Source of the DNA: Gaeumannomyces sp. JS-464
Lineage: Eukaryota; Ascomycota; Sordariomycetes; Magnaporthales; Magnaporthaceae
Length of the DNA: 64,000 bases
Assembly: GCA_002197995.1 (NCBI GenBank)
Contig: NGZR01000003.1
Coordinates: 6,510,001-6,574,000, forward strand
Direction of reading: 5' to 3'
How positions within the stretch are numbered: the first letter of the stretch is position 1; every line of letters begins with the position of its first letter. This document shows positions 23,168 through 35,305 of this stretch, piece after piece. The notes beneath the pieces are model-generated. The model ran no database searches. It was given only the letters and a program-made list of their open reading frames with translations, and was not told the DNA's origin. The translations under genes were made by a program, and so were the position numbers.

Positions 23168-24619
23168 TTAGCAGCCCCCTTCTGCATGCCGCGCATCGAA
23201 GGATTCCACCACGGCCACGGCATAGGCAAGAGCAGAGCAGACGATGAGGATGTGCATGAGCTGATGGCTGTGGCCGAAGATATCGAAGCGGCAAGGGTAC
23301 CACCTTTCAGGGAGCTGTGTGCAACGTGATTCCATCAGCATTATTAAACCTTGTTTACACACACAAGCGAAACCCCGTCGGCATCCTGGCTCACCTTGGA
23401 GATGTACACCACAGCGCCGCAACGTTGCACCCCGCCGTCACCGCAACCCACGGCAGGCCGATGCGGCGGGCGTACTCCGCAAGCCCGCCGGGGCTCAGCG
23501 CGGCGCCGTGCACGACGGGCGCGACGAACGACGCCAGCCCAAAGGCCGCGAGCAGCAGCGCGCGCGGCACGGCGCCCCGCGCGCCCTCGAGGGCCGGCGC
23601 AAAGGTCGCGGCGCTGCAGACCAGGGCCAGGATTGCCGTGGCTGCAAAGTAGGCCGTCCGCCTCGCCGCCCGCCGCCCCGTCATCGCCGTGGTGGTGGTG
23701 GTGGTGGCAGAGGGGAGGCGGGAAGGAGTAGTAGACAAGAGGCACGGTGCTGCCCCACATGAGCAGCAGGCAGCCCTGGACGTCGAGCTTCAGACCCAGG
23801 CGGAAGGCGGCCAGGCTGTGCGGGATGAAGGTGTGGAAGGACGCCGAGAGGACGAAGCAGACGGTCACGCCGGCGAAGTAGACGCCGCACGCGAGGACCT
23901 CGCCCGGCGTGGCGGCTGCGTAGCGCGGGGGGATCTGGGAGGAGAAGATGTACAAGGGGAGGAGCAGGAAGAGGAGGGCGCCGAGAGTGTGCGAGTGGAT
24001 GTTGACTTTTTTTGGTCAGCTTTGGATATAGAAGGGCTAGATGGATGGTACAATCAGTGACTTGGCCTACCGCTTTCGTTGTGCAGATAAAACCAGCTTG
24101 CCAGGCAGTCCTTGACTGCGCCTGGGGCTTTCCTGTTGGTAGGGTTATCAGGATACAAGACTGTCAGCTATTGCCGAAATACCTCTTTGATAATACTTGC
24201 ACAACTTGCCTGTATCCTGTAAAAATAAGGTTGCCGCCTTGCCTACAGGTAGCCACAAAGACGCCCCGTTAGTATTTGCAACCTCAAATAGTCCCGGGCA
24301 CAGATAGCCACACTTACTGCCGTTGCCATAGCGCTAGGAAGCAGCCATAAAAAAAAACCTATGTCAGATATAAACCAACAACATAGATAGCATCAGGACA
24401 GCGTCTCAAAAACCTACGCAGCTCCTCCCACGCCAGCAGCCGCCGCCTCCCGGCCGCCTCAGCGCCGCACCCCTCCTTCGCCTCTCCCTCTCCGCGTCCC
24501 TTGTCCGCCCTCTTCCTCCTCTTCCTCCCCGCCCTGAGCGCCGCGACCGACGACGACGACGACGACAGACCGCCGGCGGGGACCGGGGCCTCGAAGCCCC
24601 GCATCTCCTCGGACCTCAT
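23168..24619 (-). CDS. PAQR / haemolysin-III family membrane receptor (adiponectin-receptor-like, IZH)
   Basis: Family landmarks appear in order across five exons: LAWEELRRFLRR, GYRKAPGAVKDCLASWFYLHNES, VNIHSHTLGALLFLLLPLYI, SASFHTFIPHS, LDVQGCLLLMWGSTVPLVYY, and RFDIFGHSHQLMHILIV at the end. The His/Asp/Ser set of the seven-TM metal-dependent hydrolase-like core (SASFHT, HSHQLMH) is present. Exon 1 is 24619-24376. A 7-nt exon (24216-24210) is followed by a GC-AG intron, then 24132-24071, then 24005 onward. The frame breaks once, in the CAC-repeat region near 23690-23735. Fungal relatives affect zinc and sterol homeostasis and sense osmotin-like ligands; the ligand here is unknown. Confidence 0.85.
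24210..24216 (-). other. 7-nt microexon of the PAQR gene
   Basis: Sequence GATACAG lies between a strong acceptor (TTTTTACAG) and a GC-type donor (GCAAGT). Exon 1 ends in phase 1 with G and exon 3 begins with G, so the microexon completes Gly-Tyr-Arg, exactly the residues expected before the conserved loop. Confidence 0.7.
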
Positions 24620-25106
24620 CGCGAGGGGGTGGTGATTCGAGCAAGAAAAAAGAGATCGAAAAACGAGGCTGATAGCCCGCCCGGTTTTGTAAAAAGGAGG
24701 GTTTTACAAGCGTTGTGGCCTGCAGCAGCGGAATGGCAAAGTCTGAAAATGCATCCTTTTTGTCGAAAACTGCAGAAATGCTGTCGAGCCCAGGACCCCT
24801 GTCGCCGACGACCGGGTGCAGCATTTACTCCCTTGTGCCTATCCATCCCGTTAAAAATCGGGCTGCGGGAATGCCCCATCTGCAGAGGGCACTTGTAGTC
24901 ACTGCCTTTCAGCTCGACTCGAGGAAAGGGTATACCCATTTCATCATCGTATACCACCAAGTTGTATTGCTCGCTGAGAGACTTAACGGATTCTAACAGA
25001 TGACGGTCGTAGAAACATGAGATTGACAAAGGAAACGAAAAAGAGAAAAATCAAGAAAGAGAGAGGTCCTAGATAGGTGGTATGGATCCACATTGTGATG
25101 CTCGCT

Positions 25107-25149
<43 letters not shown>

Positions 25150-25260
25150 ACAAATCGCCGCTACATACAAAAGAATAATAAAATCAAAAAAGTAGATCGT
25201 CGGTGAGACATATGTGGACGATTATATACAATACGAGTTAGTAGTTAGTTCTGTGCCTAG
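24620..25260. other. Spacer between PAQR gene and P4-ATPase
   Basis: Holds the 5' leader/promoter of the PAQR gene and the 3' region of the P4-ATPase (both minus strand). A 137-codon frame (25029-24616) ends in an ATGA overlap with the PAQR start; it has no known motif. A 38-bp poly(A) run is at 25109-25146. Confidence 0.4.
25109..25146 (+). repeat. Poly(A) run of 38
   Basis: Pure adenines on the plus strand, downstream of the P4-ATPase stop codon. On the coding strand it is poly(T). No adjacent retroelement sequence recognised. Confidence 0.9.
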
Positions 25261-28200
25261 CTGGACAGTTTGAACGGGCCGAGGACCGGGAGGAAGAAAC
25301 GCGAGACGAATAGGTCGTTATCTCGGGGGCTTTCCACTCCCACCAAAATCGTGGCCCGGCTCTGCCCCTCCAGCTCCTGCCCCTCTATCTCGTCGTGGTC
25401 GCCGCCGCCGCCGCCCCTGCCTCCTCCCCTCCCGCGACTTCCGGCTGCCGCCGCTGCTTCCTTCTTTCTCTGCTTCTGCTCCAGCTCCTGCATGATGATG
25501 GTGTCGGTCGGAAAGTAGATGCGCCTGATGCTCTTGATGGCCAGCTCCAGCACCACGACGGCGGCGAGGCCCCCGATGACGGAGCCACCAGATCGCGGTG
25601 CGACCGAAGCCGCGGATGAATGAGCCCTTGACGATGTAAGGGCCGACGCTCTCCTTGTACACGCCCGCCAGGACCAGGTCCACAGCCACCAGCCGCCACG
25701 GTGATGAAGAAGCCGCTAAAGACGATGATGGTCTTGTTATGCAGCTCTATCAGTCTATGGTTATTGGATTCTGTCAGTCGGATATGCACCAAACATATAC
25801 GGGGATCGAGAGTGGAGAGACAAAGACCTACAGCATCTTGATGTTGATAAAGATGACACAAACTGAAAATGCAACGTTGCCAATGGAGAAGACAGTCGTG
25901 TCCTCGTTCGAATAGGCGACATTGTAGGCACCCCAGACACCAAACGAGATGACAAAGGCCTCGGCGGTGCCCAGGATCATCCAGCCCACGTACTTGACAA
26001 AATTGAGCCCCTTGTCGCGCTGCCCATAGGTATACAGCTCCGGGATGGCGAGCAGCGTCTCGGCCGAGAGGTCCTTCTCGAAGATGCCCATCAGCACGAC
26101 GGCGAGCGACGTGAAGAGCGCGTTGAAGACGGTCAGGCTGGCCGATTCGAAGAAAGACGTGCCCGTGTAGCCGTTGTAGCGCTGGTACAGCGCTTGGTTG
26201 AGGTAGAAGACGATCTCCTTCCAGAAGGTGCCCAGGATGTATTTGCTCGTCCGCACGTAGTTCCAGCGGCCGTGTACAAACAGCAGCCGCTGCAGGAACC
26301 GGAACTGCGCGATCGAGTAGTCCGAGATGCGCGCCGCCTGCAGGCCCTCGCGCCCGGAGATGCCGATGCCGACGTGCGACGCCAGGATCATAGCGATGTC
26401 GTTGGCCCCGTCGCCGATGGCGAGCGTGAGAGATCCCGGCACCTGGTCGCGGATGCACTTGACCACGTTTGCCTTTTGCGATGGCGACGCCCGGCAACAT
26501 ATGACGGCGTCGACCCGCGTGAGCAGCAGGTAGAAGAGCTTCTTGCAGGCCTCGTCCTGCTCCACCACCGTGAGGGTGAGGCCGTCGATGACCACGACCG
26601 AGTGTTGGATGGCGCCCTCGTTCACCTCCTGCAGCACCCCCTCGATCGTGTCCTTGACATCTCCATCCGTAGCATCCAGGATAAAGAGGTCGGAAAACGG
26701 ATGGCAGATCTTGGCTGAGTGGCCAATGTTGATGGCCGTCTCGCGCTTGTCCCCAGTCAGCATCCACACCTTGACGTTGGCGCGGCGCAGCTTGTCGATC
26801 GTCTCCGGCACGCCCTTTTGGAGCTTATCCTCGATGGCTGTGATGCCTGCAAGCTCGAGGTCCGCCTCCATCCTGCTGGCGACCTCGTCGATCTTGGCCT
26901 GCCGGTCCGTGAGGCTGGTTTCCGCCTCTAGATATTCGCGCTTCCAACCCCGGTAGTCGGCCTCGTCGACGTACCGGTACGCGAACAGCAGTGTGCGCAG
27001 GCCTTCGGATGCAAAGTCTTCAATGTGCCTAAAGCACGCCTCGAATATGTCAGCGTCCGGGAGCATGGGCATGTCGTGGCCAGCACCCCTGCGCCCGCTG
27101 CCCGACGACATAGTGGGACTCTCGGGGCCGTGCACGTTTTTAGACAACTCCATTCGCATGCTCCGGCGCTTGCTCGTCCGGCGCGAGACCGAGGCAGCGA
27201 CCCTTTCGGCGAGCTGCTTCAGCCTGAGACGCGGCAGGAGAGCGCTGTCGGCACCCTTGCTGAGCAGCAGGACCTTGTTGTCCGGAGTCCTCAGGATGAT
27301 GGTCATCCTCTTGCGGTCGCTCGTGAATTCGATGACGTCCAGTATCCCGTAGACCTCGGTCCTGGCTTTGCCGTCCGCGCCTTCATACTTGAGCTTGATG
27401 GTCTCGCTATCGCGATCCACCATGATGTATCCCAGCTCCCGTGCGGCGTTGACGAGAGCAAGCTCGTCAGGAGAGGCGGCCTGGAATTCGATCTCGCCAT
27501 TGTCCTTCACCTCGGGAAGGCAGGTGTTACAAAGCGCCGTGCAGAGGACAAAGTGCAGCGCCCGCTCCGAGAGGGGCGAGTTTGGCCTATGTTGCAGGTG
27601 CTCTAGCAGGTCCCGGGTCCGTAGCTCACCCTCGGGCGCGCCATCGCTGACGCCCACGTCGTGATGCCACACGTAGCCACCGGCACTCATCTTCTGGAAG
27701 CGCATGATGTTCTCGGTCAGCGTCCCGGTCTTGTCCGAGAACACGTAGCTGACCTGGCCCAGGTTCTCGAGGATGCTGGTCGTGTTGGCCACCATGGGCG
27801 TGTTGGTCTCGGGATCGTACATCTCCACGTCCTGCAGCATCCAGAACTGGCCGATCTTGACGATTTCCAGGCTGACGTAGAGTGAGATTGGGATGAGCGT
27901 GTTGAGCAGGATGATGATGCCAAAGACCTGCTCGGTCGTCTTGAGCCGCGCGCCAAACATGTACCAGGCCGTGCTCCCATAGTCGGCCTCGAACAGGTCG
28001 TTGCCGATCTTGATGCCGACGGCGAGCATGATGAGGACGAAGACGACGAAGAAGATGATGCGGTTCGTGATGGCCTGCATGGCCGGGTTCTTGGCGCGCG
28101 TCCCCTTGTTAGCGTTCATCCTGATCTTGCACTCCTCGCCCGAGTTAATGACGAGGCCGTACGCCTCCTTGGTGTTGCGCATGGTGGACCCTCGAAAGAC

Positions 28201-29223
28201 GACCTGGTTCATGGTGAGCGGCACCGTCTCGTCCCCGACCGTGACGCGGCCGTCGAACGAGTAGATGTCGAGGTTGGGGTCCTCCGAGACCACGACGGCG
28301 TCGCACGACGCGATGCCGGCCACGGTGCCGCAGCGCTTAGCCAGGAGCGGACAGGCCTGCTTGCTCTTGAGGTTGGTCTCGCCGTCGAGCGCCATGGTGT
28401 CGATGTAGGCGATGCCGCTGGGGCCCGTGGCCGAGAGCAGCACCATGTCGGCGGGCACCTGCTTGTCCCTCGTCAGGCGGACGATGTCGCCGACGCGCAC
28501 GTCCTGCCACTGCACGCGGGTCCAGGCGTCGTCCAGGCTGCCGGAGCGGCGGCTCATGTTGCGCAGCTCGGTGCCGTTGCCCGTCTCGTCGTCGAGGCGC
28601 TCGCGCTTCTTTTGGCCCTTGCCGCTGGTGCGCGGCTTCTTGGATTTGGACATGCTCTTCTTGGCGACGCCGTTGGGGTCGTAGACCCAGGCGTCGCTCC
28701 TGTTCTCCCCCTTGTCCAGACGATATCTCCTGTAGTCGTCGTAGCCCTCCTTGGCCATGCTGAAGCTGACAAAGACGATGAGCGGCGCGCCCGTGGTGTA
28801 GCTGGCGACGGGGCTGAGCCCGGGGATCATCTGCAGGATGGCAATGATGAGGAAGTAGAAGTTTGCAATCTTCATGAACTGGAAGACCAGCTGGCGCGGC
28901 AGGAAGTCCCACAGCGTGTAGCGGTTGGAGCGGATGAAGTTGGAGATGTAGGGCTTGCCGGTGCGCTGGTCCCGCAGCTCGACGCCCTGCCAGCGGGCGC
29001 CGAGCGGGATGTGCCGGCCATCGCTGCTGGGCGGCACCTGGCGGCGGAAGCTGGGGAGCGAGGCCGAGAACTTGGCGGCGCCGGCCGAGGCCGTGTTCCG
29101 CCAGGCGGCTGCGAGGCGCTCCGAGAAGCGCTCGATGCCGTCCGACAGCCGCAGCCGCCTCCGACGGCGATGCGCCGGCAGGATCCCCGTCCCTCCCTCG
29201 ATGGCCTCGAGTGGCGGCGCCAT
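25257..29223 (-). CDS. P4-type phospholipid-transporting ATPase (flippase), Dnf3-like
   Basis: Main exon 29223-25828 encodes 1131 residues. KPYISNFIRSNRYTLWDFLP and QMIPGL near the start are P4 signatures. DGETNLK is at about 278, the phosphorylated DKTGTLT at about 496, TGDKRETAINIG at about 825 and GDGANDIAMI at about 937. The order of actuator, P, N and hinge motifs is complete. The protein should flip aminophospholipids in Golgi or plasma membrane, probably with a Cdc50-type subunit (established for the family). A donor GTAGGT directly after ...FINIKM starts an intron ending near 25762 (ATAACCATAG). The remaining TM segments continue (TIIVFSGFFITV, YIVKGSFIRGFG, ELAIKSIRRIYFP), but the frame slips near 25690 and 25590. 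Dnf3 assignment rests on recalled similarity of the N-terminal motif. Confidence 0.88.
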
Positions 29224-30825
29224 GGCGATGTCGAGCGCGTCCCTGATTACAGTGCAGTCTAAATCGCTTGGCAGGGAAGCGGCTGAGGGACTCGCCGTCG
29301 GTCAGGAGCCGGTCCTCGTGGAATGGATACCCTGCTCCGGCCTAGAGCCAGTGTCATCTCAGGCGCGCAGAGACAGACCACATTGACGTTTACGCCCTCT
29401 AAAAGGATATGATGGTTACGCGACCCTTTTCGGCGCGCTGTAGAAGCCCTTCTTCGCCGGCGTCGACGGAGGGCTCAGGGAGCGATCAGTGAGTGCCTGG
29501 GGAGCGGTGGGCCCTGGTGTGGAGAGTCCCAAGGAAATGCGCCCAGGACCCCTAGCGTTTCCATCCAATGTGCGTTTTGAAGCCCCTGAAGCGCCCAAAG
29601 TCCCTAGCAGGCTCCGCTCGGGCTGCTACTAGGTTCCTCCTAGCTGCAGCCTCGGTCTGGTCAGTGGTGTCGCGGCAGTGACAGCACCTAGCCCGTCCGC
29701 TGCGGTTGGGACGACGTGCCGTCAATCGAGGCTGGAGCCAGATGTGACGAGGCGAGGTCGGGACGACAATACGCAAGTGCTGCGTGTGTGCTGCGTACTT
29801 AGGTATGTAGGCGTGTACGCGACACTCTAAAAATAAAACGGCGGCAAGCGAGACTCAAAGCAACATTCAAAAAGACGGTTAGAGTGAGGGGAGAGGGGAG
29901 GAGATCCAACGCTCACTCGTGGACGAATGGTCTCTACTCATTCTTCTTTTCTTTTCCCCCCAGAATTCCTCGTGACAGTGCCGAAGAGTCCGTGCAAACA
30001 AGGAGAAAGTCGTGTGCGAGAAAAACGCCAGACATTGAGGCGCAGTCACCACCCAGCCGGAGTCCGTTCCTTCCCTGCACGCAGAGCAGGGAGTCGCTAT
30101 GTCCCTTGACATTGAGACCATTGAAAGCGTCGCCCGCCAGCGCAGCGTTGCCAATGGCGGTGGCCCCAGTGGCCCCCAGCTTTGGGCCCTTTGACCTTAG
30201 CCAAGAGGGTGTTGCTGTTTCGCTACGTTTCCAGTTGCTCGCCCGTGCATGCCATTCCTCTATGTAACCGTGGATGGCTGGCAAGACTCCCATCCCGTGG
30301 GCCAAGATGCGCAACGTGATTCGGCGGCCAGCCTGCATTGATTGACGCCCCTTTTCCAGCACACCCATACCAGCAAACAGCATCGCCCAGCCTCTCACGG
30401 ACGCCTCAACTCGGCCGCGTCGCCTCGGCCGCATCGCCTCGTTCCCTTTCGGGACTAGCCCCGTCGAAAAGCCATCCATCACCCACTTAATCCTAGCGCG
30501 TTTCCCATAACCTAATCGGCGATCCACTCAAGCTGCTCGACAAAAGGCCGCGAGTTCGGATCAAGGACATGCAACACCACACCTCAAGTGCACTTTTGAT
30601 TGATCCTGACTCGATTTGCAGCATCCCTGCGCCTGTCAGTCTGACCGTATGTCGCAATCGCGGCAATCTACCATATCGCTGTGACCTTGGCAGATAGATT
30701 TTGGTCACAGGGCGTTCCTTGGACGCAATCATGCTACACCCTGTGCTATGCACTCGACATGGCCCAGACGGCTCTGGCATGAGTGCTTTCCTCCAGCCCT
30801 TCTCTCGTCCGTGGGAAAGATATGC
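29224..30825. other. Intergenic, nothing supported
   Basis: Promoter side of the P4-ATPase, then non-coding sequence up to the FAD-oxidase relic. C/T- and A-rich tracts near 29930-29960. Frames here are short and without motifs. Confidence 0.4.
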
Positions 30826-31101
30826 GGCGGCTCGCATATGTACACCGAGAACAAGCTCCCCGAGGTCGAGCGCGCCTACGTAAACATGATTGCCAACTCG
30901 ACGAGCGACAACAAGGTGCAAACCTTCATGTCGGAAACGTGCTCCGCAAGATCACGGACGAGGCCAAGACCAGGGGCGTGAACCACCCGTTCGCCTACAT
31001 GAACTACGCCAGCCAGTTTCCAAGACGTCATCGCCGGGAGGTACAACCCCGCCCAGGTCATCTAGTACCTCCAACCCGGAGGCTTCAAGCCGGACCGGGC
31101 C
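30826..31101 (+). pseudogene. Relic of an FAD-linked (berberine-bridge-type) oxidase, C-terminal end only
   Basis: Three frame pieces in series read as the C-terminus of a fungal FAD-linked oxidase. They are YTENKLPEVERAYVNMIANS, then (frame +1) ITDEAKTRGVNHPFAYMNYA, then QDVIAG...YNPAQVI, a TAG at 31063-31065, and YLQPGGFKP. Family C-termini carry NYASxFQDVIAGYG followed by an YDP...VF-Q-xLQPGGFK ending. The stop replaces the expected Gln (CAG to TAG), and about a dozen residues are deleted before YNPAQ. No N-terminal FAD-binding half is present upstream, so this is a dead fragment. Confidence 0.7.
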
Positions 31102-32398
31102 CCGACCCGAACCCGCCCCACTCCTCGCACTGGGCGTAGAAATAATAACCCCGGGCGATGGCAACGTGCAGTATAATTTTGAACCCGTAATCTATTTTGT
31201 TTGTCTTGATCGCCCTCAACAAAATCCAATGCCTCGAGAGCCCCTTCTCGGCGCATGCCTGCTCCACACTCATACGGATTTCCAGTCACACTTAGACGCG
31301 ATTACGCTGATCATCCTACACCCTGAGCTGGAAAAGAGGCGTAGAATGACGGGGGTTGGGATCAGGTGAGTGACTTACCACACCGGCAGTAGTCATCATA
31401 CTCAGCGGGCAAGCCTGAGCAACTGATAAGTCCCGTTTTACATGTCGGCGGTGGTGAGGGTAGCAGTGACAACTTGGTGACGGCGGATGTGACGACGGCA
31501 AGCAACACGGCGAAGAGATGCTGTGGACAATCTGGATGGCCTCATACGTCCTTGGTGTGTATCTGTCCGTTTTGAAGGCCATCGAGGCCGCTGGGCGACG
31601 CACACATCCCCTCCCATCCGCGCAAACGGCGACGTTTTTTGGCGATGTTTGGCATGGCACTTGTATCGAGGCAACCTGCCCGATTTGGACCAACAGCCCT
31701 CTGAACAGGGGTTAGGGTCCACCAGACCTCCACCATATCAGCCTCCTCCCCGATCCTCCCTACCCGCTTTCCTCCTTCCTCCTCGTTGCGGCTATCTCCT
31801 GTTATTGTATCAAACTCCCACTGCCGCCCTCACGGCCCTACCATCTCATTATCTAGATCGCCCAGGGCCTCGAACATGCCGACTACACAGATTGATGCCG
31901 CAGGAGGAAAATAGCCAAGCGAGGCTATTGCAGAGAAGCTCCTGAAGGGCAGCTGGATGTAGCCTCCGTCCTGCTAGTGGCTGCCTCTCACCAGGAGGAG
32001 GAAGTACTTGGAACAAAAAGTCCATTGTTTAACCTCATGCATTTATATCAGCAATATACTCCTCACTTCTTTCCAGTTAAGATCGGCACTCGTCAAGCCA
32101 TGTGCTTACTCCTGCCCGCTTGCTCGGCAGCAAGGCTGCCCTCCTCGAAGCAAGCATCCTCTCTGCTCGACTCCACCCTAGCCTCTGTCCCCCGTAAAAC
32201 GCGATACTTGCTCGAGTTTCCGTCGTCCTCCCTCATTCTATCCCATGTCTTGTTGCTGCTGGACATAATGGTTCGCGACTTGCCGACTTGCGGCGTCAGG
32301 TTGCCGAGGGGCATGCCGCGCCCTGCAGACACTGATGCGGACCGGCCGCTGCTCCCTTCCCGGGAACCGCCAGTGCTATGTCTGGGAACTGCTGGGCA
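31102..32398. other. Intergenic, nothing supported
   Basis: 1.3 kb between the oxidase relic and the 3' end of the HET gene. Only short frames; no transposon, tRNA or conserved motif recognised. Confidence 0.4.
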
Positions 32399-34717
32399 TT
32401 AGATAATACGAAACTGCTCGAACGTGTCTTGACCCCTTGCCTGTGTACTATCTATCCTGTCCCTAACGACTTCGCCGTCCATAATTCCATGAACATAGCT
32501 TTGGTGTTGGTGACTTGTCAGCTCACTCGAAAACAGATGCGGGCTCGAACTTTGATCCAGGCCTGCCACCGACTTCCACTGCTGGAGCGTCCCCATGTGA
32601 GCGCTGTGAATTGCCCGCGCCGACTGCTCTCGGCTGCCTGGGATGCGCTCCCTGGCTGCCAGAAGGCCGAGGTCCCAGACCAGGCCGGTTTGGCTGATGG
32701 CATCGACCGTGACTCCTCGGGCGAGGAGAACCTCGCCGAAGCCGTCAAACTCGAGCGGGAACGGCGACTGATCGTGCAAGCTGGCGTTGTAGAGCTGGAG
32801 CCTGCTGAATTTGCAGTCACCACTCAGGGCATCCTGTTCGTCCGCACCTGGTTTCTGGGCGGCTTGTCTACTGCAAACGTAGGCGTCGATGGTCCTGTAT
32901 GGGGAGAAGGCGCTGATCCATATCGACGAAAAGGCAAAGATCTGGGGTAAGGTAAAGTCCGGGACCCACGACGGCAGCAGAGGCCGTTCCACGCCGGGCT
33001 TTGGCGAGAAATAATCGGGCACTTTTGCCCATGCCACGGCGATGTCAAGGCGCAGCGTGGCCTCCAGCCAGTGCCTCGCGGCCCTGGTGTACGCCTGCCT
33101 GAGGCTGGCCGAATAGTCAGGGCTGAAGGCGGACCTCTCCGCGCTGCCTTTGGGCTGCAGGCCCACCAGCGCGAACAGCTTGTCACGCGGGTCCGTGGCC
33201 TTGAAGCGCGCCGTCAGCGAGAGGAGCTCGGCCATGGAGACGCCCTGTACCCGGTCGGCCAGCAGCGAGTTCCTCTGCAGGAAAAAGAGGGGGAAGGCGC
33301 GCCGGACATTCTCGAGAAGCACGAAGAAGGCCGCCGACTCTCGGCTGCGGTGGGATGGGGACCCCTCGGCGTAGACCCCGGCCCGCCGCCCGAGACGGAC
33401 GACGGAGAAGAGCACGGCCTGGAAGACCTGCCAGTCGAGAGACTTTGGTCCGCAATGAACGACCACCTTTTTGGCCAGAACAAGCTCCTGCAGCACCCAG
33501 ACTCTCTGCCACCACAGCCGAGAAAGAATCTTGAGCCAGCCTTCGGCCAGTTCGACCGCCGCCTGGGCCGTGAGAGCCCGAGTCTCTGGCGGTGTCGGGA
33601 GCCCGGCCAGCACTTTTTGCAGCACCGGTCTCATCTCCTTATCATCCGCAGAGAGCTCGCTCTCTGGTGCCTTGGAGGTCTTGTGCAACGAGCAGTTGGG
33701 GTCGTGAAACCCCTGGCATTTGTCTCTGACGGGGAGGAAGGGGAACTCGAGCGCGCTCCGGGACTCTAACAGATGCGCGGCCTCACCCAGGCCGGCCTTG
33801 ACCCTCTGGGTGCTCGCAAAGATCCTCGCGCTCGTGTTGGTTTCGCGGCCGAGCCACACCACGGCGCTCTCGGCGTTGCGGTAGACCTCGTCCCATTCGC
33901 GCCACCTGCTCCGCCTTTTCATCGTCATCGCTCTGGTCTATGCAGACGGCGTCGATCCACATGACCCTCGGGCTGGCGCCTGTACGAGGCCGCAGCTGCC
34001 GCAGCGCCGCCTCGAGGTTTTCGCCGACGGAGAATGCCATCCGTTGAGTTGGATAGATTTTGCTTCATCGGGTGAATTGTTGCCCCAAACATAGGACAGC
34101 GCCTCGTATGCCATGCCCAGAGGAGGTTGTGCTTCGACAAGCGTGCATTCCAGGGGCGCCCATGAGTCCTGTGAAGGCATGAGTTTCAAAAGCCTGATAT
34201 TCCCGGGCTGCCATAGCGGCTGATAGATGCCGAGGCCGGCCGATGGTGAGGATTCGGGCCGGGGATTCTCGTTGTACAGGTGAAGGTCGCAGTGAACGAC
34301 GAGTTTTCGCCATCGATCAGGCAGTTTCTTGACGTACACGTCCACAAACCGGCGGTGGTCAACAACGGTAGGAGTGCCGTCTTTCCGAGTCGCGGCACCG
34401 TTGAGGTGAAGCTGATACGCAGCTTTGGCAAAGACTATGGCCTCATACGTGATTGTGTGCTGGTTGGAGGCGCCACTTTGTCGGATCCGGACCTGGCACG
34501 CCTTCGAGTGATGCGGGCGGGCGTCGACCCGGCAGCGGTTGCCGGAATGGTGCAAAAAAATGCCGTGCGCGTCTTCGACCTGCTGCCAGTTACGCTCGAA
34601 GTCCTCGGTGTGAACCAAAGGGAAGACGCGATCACGCCAGGCATCTTCAACGTCCTGATCGGAGAATTGGAACCCTAGATCCTCAAGAAACCATAGAGAA
34701 CAGTCTCCGGACCTCAT
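32399..34717 (-). CDS. HET-domain (heterokaryon incompatibility) protein, frame broken
   Basis: The HET signature is clear: YEALSYVWGNNSPDEAK, then after a one-base slip MAFSVGENLEAALRQLR and VMWIDAVCIDQSDDDEKAEQ, then after a second slip EVYRNAESAVVWLG. These are the three conserved HET blocks. The body continues for about 500 residues (for example WWQRVWVLQELVLAKKVVVHCG and ATDPRDKLFALVGLQ) to a stop at 32399. About 215 residues of unfamiliar sequence precede the HET domain (start MRSGDCSLWFLEDLG, chosen because upstream frame is unlikely). The slips are near 34038 and 33890. HET proteins trigger cell death on non-self fusion. Whether this copy is active is doubtful if the slips are real. 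Divergent from the AAA pseudogene. Confidence 0.8.
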
Positions 34718-35305
34718 TGTAACTAGTGCTGGCCTCGAATGTTCGTCCAGAGGTGGAGAGGGCCAGACTGGAGAAACCGCACGATGGGGGAAGGGAAGGG
34801 AACACTGATTTCCAACAGTCTCACCCTGGCTGCAATACGGCTGGTGAGATAAAAGATGTCTCGGGCGCCAAGAGCAAGTACCGCACAAGGGGAGTTTCCT
34901 AAGCCACATATTGGGGGGGATGCATAACCCTACTGTGTACCCGCGAATCACTGGCAGCTGAACCAACCAAGAGCTTCGTTTGATGGGTGCGCCGTGTACC
35001 AAACGTGGCACTGCAGGCTTCCAGGCTTCAGGCTCGGGCGTAAGCCTATGAGCTGGAAAAGAACGCGTACATATGTGCTACAACATGAAGCAGGCTACAT
35101 GGCAGGCATCCTCTTCTCGGTCAGGGCTCCTTTCTGGGCTGTGCATCTGGCGACCGACGACGTCGCCCACGCCAGCGAGGACGAACAACAAGGGGTTATT
35201 TAAGCTTGAGCCGTCCCGATAAGGCACGCCGTCTTTCGAACCCTCAACACTGCCGCGCTTGCCCAGCAATCAGAACCCACAGCCCGAGGTCGCCGTTATC
35301 TGCCA
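34718..35305. promoter_or_regulatory. Shared divergent region of the HET gene and AAA pseudogene
   Basis: 588 bp between the two start codons. No gene; presumed bidirectional promoter. Confidence 0.4.

Noticed and set aside
25109..25146. Poly(A) run as a retroposon tail
   Set aside because: No retroelement or processed-gene sequence precedes it and no target duplication is visible.
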